A DNA stretch of 64,000 bases, from positions 16,079,851 to 16,143,850 of the forward strand of contig OZ024878.1 of assembly GCA_964017185.1 (NCBI GenBank), given 5' to 3'. Positions 51,701-57,700 of the stretch are shown one piece after another. How positions within the stretch are numbered: the first letter of the stretch is position 1; every line of letters starts with the position of its first letter. Below the pieces are notes generated by a model, which saw only the letters and a program-made list of their open reading frames with translations, did not search any database and was not told the DNA's origin. This DNA comes from Rugalucina vietnamica (lineage: Eukaryota > Mollusca > Bivalvia > Lucinida > Lucinidae). Both the position numbers and the translations under genes were made by a program.

Positions 51701-54700
51701 AGAGTCTTTTCAGTCTGTGGTTATCGCTGTGTCATACAGTGAAAATAGTGCTAAGAGATTGCAAGCGTTTTTAGCTCGCCTGCACGAAGTGCATAGAGCT
51801 ATTGTAGTCACCTTGGTTGTCCCCGTTTACGTGTACGGTTACGTGTACGTCCGTGTCACACTTTCGGTTAAAGTTTTTTATAAGTCTATATCTCTTGACC
51901 ATGTTGATGGATCAAGTTGATACTTTGCATGTTGCTAGATATTGGTCTGAAGTTTTACGCAGTACCATCATGACCCACCCTGGGTGACCTTGAGGTCAAG
52001 GTCACGGACTTAGAAATTTTGTGTTTAAGTTTTTGGTTAAAGTTTTTGTAAGTGTATATCTCTTGACCATATTGATGGATTGAGTTGATACTTTGCATGT
52101 TGCTAGATATTGGTCTGAAGTTTTACGCAGTACCATCATGACCCACCCTGGATGACCTTGAGGTCAAGGTTACGGACTTAGAAATTTTGTGTTTAAGTTT
52201 TTGGTTAAAGTTTTTGTAAGTCTATATCTCTTGACCATATTGATGGATTGAGTTGATACTTTGCATGTTGCTAGATATTGGTCTGAAGTTTTAAGCAGTA
52301 CCATCATGACCCACTGTCGTTGACCTTGAGGTCAAGGTCACAGACTCAGAAATTTTGTGTTTAAGTTTTTGATTTAAGTTTTTGTAAGTCTATATCTGTT
52401 GACCATGTTGATTGATCGAGTTGATACTTTGCATGTTGGTAGATATTGGTCTGAAGTTTTATGCAGTACCATCATGACCTACCCTGGGTGACCTTGAGGT
52501 CAAGGTCACACACTTAGAAATTTTGTGTTAAAGTTTTTGGTTAAAGTCTAAATCTCTTGAACATGTTTGTTGATGGATAAAGTTGATACTTGCATGTTGA
52601 TAGATATTGGTCTCAGGTTTTATGCTGTACATCACAACTCACCTGGATGACCTTGAGGTCAGGGTCACGGACTTGGAAGTTTTGTGTTTAAGTTTTGGTT
52701 AATGTTTTTATAAGTCTGTATCTCTTGAACATTTAGATTGATCAAGTTGATACTTTGCATTGGTCTGAAGTTTTATGTTGTGCCATCATGACCCACCTGA
52801 GTGACCTAGAGGTCAAGGTCATGGGTCATAGATTTTAACAGATGTAGTGGCAAAGCACAAGTCAGGGGAGCTACGCTGTCCTGCGACAGCTCTTATTAAA
52901 ATGCTTATACTTGTTTTTAATTCAGTTTTACATCCCTTTCAAGATTATTTCAGCTCATATAAGACTGGCAAATCAGTAGGTGGGGCGAAAATGGGAGAAC
53001 CCCAAGAAAAAACACCTGGCACACCGGCATACAGAACTTGGCTTGTCTCACATGTGGCCAGTGCGGGCTCGAACCTACACCAGACACAGCAGTGAGATGA
53101 CCGAGTGATTAAGAAACAGCGCTCTTAACCGCTCGGCCACGGGAGCCGCTGAAAATTAATTTTGTCTGAAGATAAGATAAGATCAGAAAATTTGTTTATA
53201 ACATAAGCTGTGATGAGCTTTTGACCATCTGTACCATTTCTTTCACAAATTAAGATTTGAATTCTATGATTTTAATGCCACAGTCATTTCTAACCATGGC
53301 ACCACAACCCAGCCTAGGGGAGGGGGGAACCTAGCCAGGCTTCAACTTAAGCACAGTCCCTACAGTGCAGGAGTGGTATCCTGTTTTTGTTTTTATTGGC
53401 AAAGAGGGCAATATTAAGTAGCCATAGCAGACTTTGAGGGGTTTGCTGGACTAAGTCAAAGTCTCTGCTTTTCCCAGGGGCAAAGAGGCATGGTTACAAA
53501 TAACTAGTGGATAGGTATCATTTATTTTGATACAGGTATCAGCCATAGTATTTCGACTATCAGGCCTGGAGATTTTACTACAAGGCACAGGACCCGATAT
53601 TTATGCTCGCCTACAAGCTAAGAAGATTGATATTGAGGAGACGGGGAATATTGTATATGAAGATTTCTACATGAAATTGTCATCTTCAAAAGGTATATAC
53701 TACACATAACTCTTCAAATACCACATACACCACAACCTCTTTATAACACTATTGTTGGGGTCCAAGCCAATTTCTGTGTCAGCTATCCAATCCGTGTTAT
53801 AACGAGAGTAAAATGTATATAGACAAATACCAAAAATAACCATTTGGGGTCCAACAATGATCAGTGCTATATCCAAAACCGTCTTATAACAAATCATGTT
53901 ATAAAGAGGTCAATGTGTAACTGAATGTTATAATCTAGAATTTATCAAAGCGAATTTACCGTTCAGTGATAAAAAGACTAGACAAACAGGGTAGATAATA
54001 AGTAGACTTGGAGTAGCCACTGCCCACTGCAATATTTGCTCAATATCTTGTGCAAACTGAAACATAGATCATTTCATCTACTGTTGAAAATTATGTATGT
54101 TATGCATGTTACAGACTGTAGGCTTATAATGCTTGTATTTCATGATGCACTGAAAACCATTTATGGTCCAAAGAGTTCTGGAGCCACCACATTGCTCAGT
54201 GCAGATGGAAACACTCTTCTCACAGATAAAGAAGCTATCTTGGAAAGGTGGGCAGAACACTTCAATAGTGTGCTTAATCGACCATCAAGCATCAATGAGG
54301 ATGCAATCGACAGACTTCCACAGATAGAGTGCAATGTTCTGTTAGATGAATTTCCTACCGTTACGGAAACAAGAAAAGCAGTTCAACAACTATCATCTGG
54401 CAAAGCCCCAGGTGCAGATGCAATTCCTGCCGAAGTTTACAAGGCTGGGGGGCTACCCATGGCAGAGAAACTGACAGAGTTGTTTCACTGTATGTGGAGA
54501 AAGGAGGCTATCCCACAAGAATTTAAGGATGCATCCATAATCCACCTATACAAGCGGAAAGGAAATCCTCAAGTCTGTGACAATCACAGAGGCATCTCCC
54601 TCCTATCAATTGCTGGGAAGATACTTGCAAAAATTCTGTTGAATCGTCTGAATGTTCATCTTGATCAGACGGGACTTATCCCAGAAAGTCAATGTGGATT

Positions 54701-57700
54701 CAGAAAAGACAGAGGGACAATAGACATGATATTCACAGCAAGACAGCTTCAGGAGAAATGCCAAGAACAGAATGTAGATCTATACATGACGTTTGTTGAC
54801 CTCACCAAAGCTTTTGACACTGTTAGTCGTGATGGACTCTGGAAAATCATGGCCAAGTTTGGCTGTCCACCCAGATTCATAGCAATGGTGCGGCAGTTTC
54901 ATGATGGCATGCAGGCACGTGTGCAAAATGATGGAGAGTTCTCTGAACCATTTGAAGTAACAAATGGGGTCAAACAAGGCTGTGTTCTGGCACCAACACT
55001 GTTCAGCATGATGTTTTCTGCCATGCTTATGGATGCTTTTCAGGACAGTGACACTGGTTTTCCAATCAGGTACCGTTTTGATGGCAACATATTCAACCTC
55101 AGAAGGTTGCAAGCCAAAACTAAGGTCCAGACTGATGTGCTAGATGAGCTCCTCTATGCAGATGATATGGATAAGTATGCCAGCACAGAGGCAAAAATGC
55201 AAAGAGCCATGGATCAAGTCTCACAGTCATGTGATAACTATGATCTCACAATCAGCACAAAAAAGACAGAGGTTGTACACCAACCAGCGCCCGGAAAGCC
55301 ATATAATGAACCAACCATCACTGTGAACGGGCAAAAACTGAAAGTTGTTGACAAGTTCACCTACCTGGGAAGCACTCTCTCCAGAGCAGTGCATATTAAT
55401 GATGAGATCACTGCCAGAATTGCAAAGGCTAGTGTGGCATTCGGACGACTCCGTGCAAATGTCTGGGAGCGAAATGGAATCAAGCTTGACACCAAGCGGA
55501 AAGTCTAGAAGGCTGTGGTACTGCCAACCCTCTTGTATGCATGTGAGACCTGGACAGTATACCAGCGCCATGCAAAGAGACTTAACCATTTCCACTTAAG
55601 CTGTTTGAGAAAGTTGTTAAAAATCAAGTGGCAGGACAAGATTCCAGACACAGAGGTCCTGACGAAAGCAGGGATGCAAAGCATGCATACAGTCTTAAAG
55701 CTAGCACAGCTAAGATGGACTGGCCATGTTATAAGAATGCCTGATGCGCGACTTCCAAAGAAAGTTTTCTATGGAGAACTACAGGAGGGAAAGCGCTCTC
55801 AAGGTGGCTAGAAGAAACGCTACAAGGACACCCTCAAAGCCTCTCTGAAGGATTTCGAAATACCAATGGGGTCCTGGGAACAGACTGCACAGGAGCGATC
55901 AAAGTGGCGAGGTCTCATCAACAAGGGAGCAGCTCTTTATGAAAAGAAGAGAATCTGTGAAGCTGAAAGAAAGCGAAGAGAGCGCAAAGCCAAAACAAAT
56001 GTGCCACTATCAGACTCTATGACATTGACTTGCTCTACTTGCAACCGACAGTTTAGAGCCAGAATTGGCCTAGTCAGCCATCAAAGAACTCACCAACACA
56101 CATCAGCACTATTCAAGAAATAATGATGGTCTTTCTCATTAGTGAGAGACGAACTATCATTTTGTGATATAAACAGCTAAGTTTGTCCATTTCGTCCTAA
56201 AGGATCTGATCCGCTGCAATGGAAAACCAACAATCTGCATATGCGAAAACAAAGACGCAGATCAGCTTCGGGTAATCGCGAAGCTGATCAGCTCCTTTGT
56301 TTTTGCCACACACATAGTATGATCCCTCTTTTTCTTAAATCCAAAACTCAAGCTTCTAGCCTTCTTCTGTGGCGGTACAGCCCAGTTTGTGTCGGACCTG
56401 GGCGGAACCCAAAATTGTTGGTTTTCTCACGCACAGGCGCATCTATGCTGTACATGTTAACTCAGTGAGACTTAATGTGGTGCTTCTATACAATATCTTA
56501 AACTTGAAATAGACCAAAAATATTTCATTTAATCACTTTATTCCCACAAAATGTAAGCTACTGTTTTCTTTTGCAGGTATAATGAGAGAAGCCACAGACT
56601 TATCAGGGACCACTTTTCCTCTCAAATTCAAGTTCATCTCGGGCCCCGCTGCAGAGAAAGAGGTCCCTAAAGGGTCAGAACTGGGTTTCATGGATGCCAG
56701 GATAAGCCAGTACAAGTTTGAATTGAATATGTCCGGTATAACACACCTGACCAGTTTCATTGAAGATGAAAAGGTGACGACCCCAACGCCCATGCATGTG
56801 TCAGTCTCGGATCTCAGTATTATACTCAAGGTAAAACAGATTTGAGCCGCCTCGTGGGAAAACCAACAATGTGGTTTTTGAACAGGTTCGACACAAACCA
56901 AGCTGTACAATGACAGAAATGAGCTAGAAGCTTGAAATTTCGGATTTAAGTAGAAGAGGAACTGTACTATCCGAGTAGCGAAAACAAAGGCGCTGATCAG
57001 CTTCGCGGTTACCGCGAAGCTGATCTGTGCCTTTGTTTTCGCCTATGCAGATTGTTGGTTTTCCCATGGGGTGGCTCATTTCATAATAAAACCTGTGTCT
57101 ATAACATTGTTGATTCTTTTCTGGTTGGGATCTCAGTATTATACTTAAGGTAAAACAGATTTCATAATAAAAACCTGTGTATAACTTGGTTGATCTGTTT
57201 ATGGTTGGGGATGTAATACCGGTCAGTATAGGACCCCAATTTGTCTTTTAAACAGAAAAGATGTATTTTCCTGTATAAATACTGTAATGCTTTCTTTTTA
57301 TACTACAGGCCACTGCAGGGTTTTAAATTTGATTTAGACTAAAATAGTAATGTAATGAAAAGGTAAATTAGAATTGGTTTTAGATGAAAACATTATGTTT
57401 TGGGGTTTTATTATTTTAGTTAGTTTACTTTTTATAGTACTATATGTGTAAAGTTGCTGGTTGGCCTTAGATGCATTTTTAATAAGGAAAAAATCAATAA
57501 TGAGTTTACAGTGTTTGCTTGGGCCTATTATACATGTATCTTTCACAAAACTATAGAAAATTGTTTGATTTTTATAGGAGGATAGACCATCCCCTAATCC
57601 ATCACAACCAGCTCCAGCCCCTACTGTGATGAATATTCATGATTTGTTTATCCATTGTTATGATGATGGAGTCTTTCATATGAACTCAGGTAAACATTAC

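Noticed and set aside
54780-55595. Minus-strand ORFs of 110-122 codons
   Set aside because: Shadows of the LINE reverse transcriptase frame on the opposite strand.
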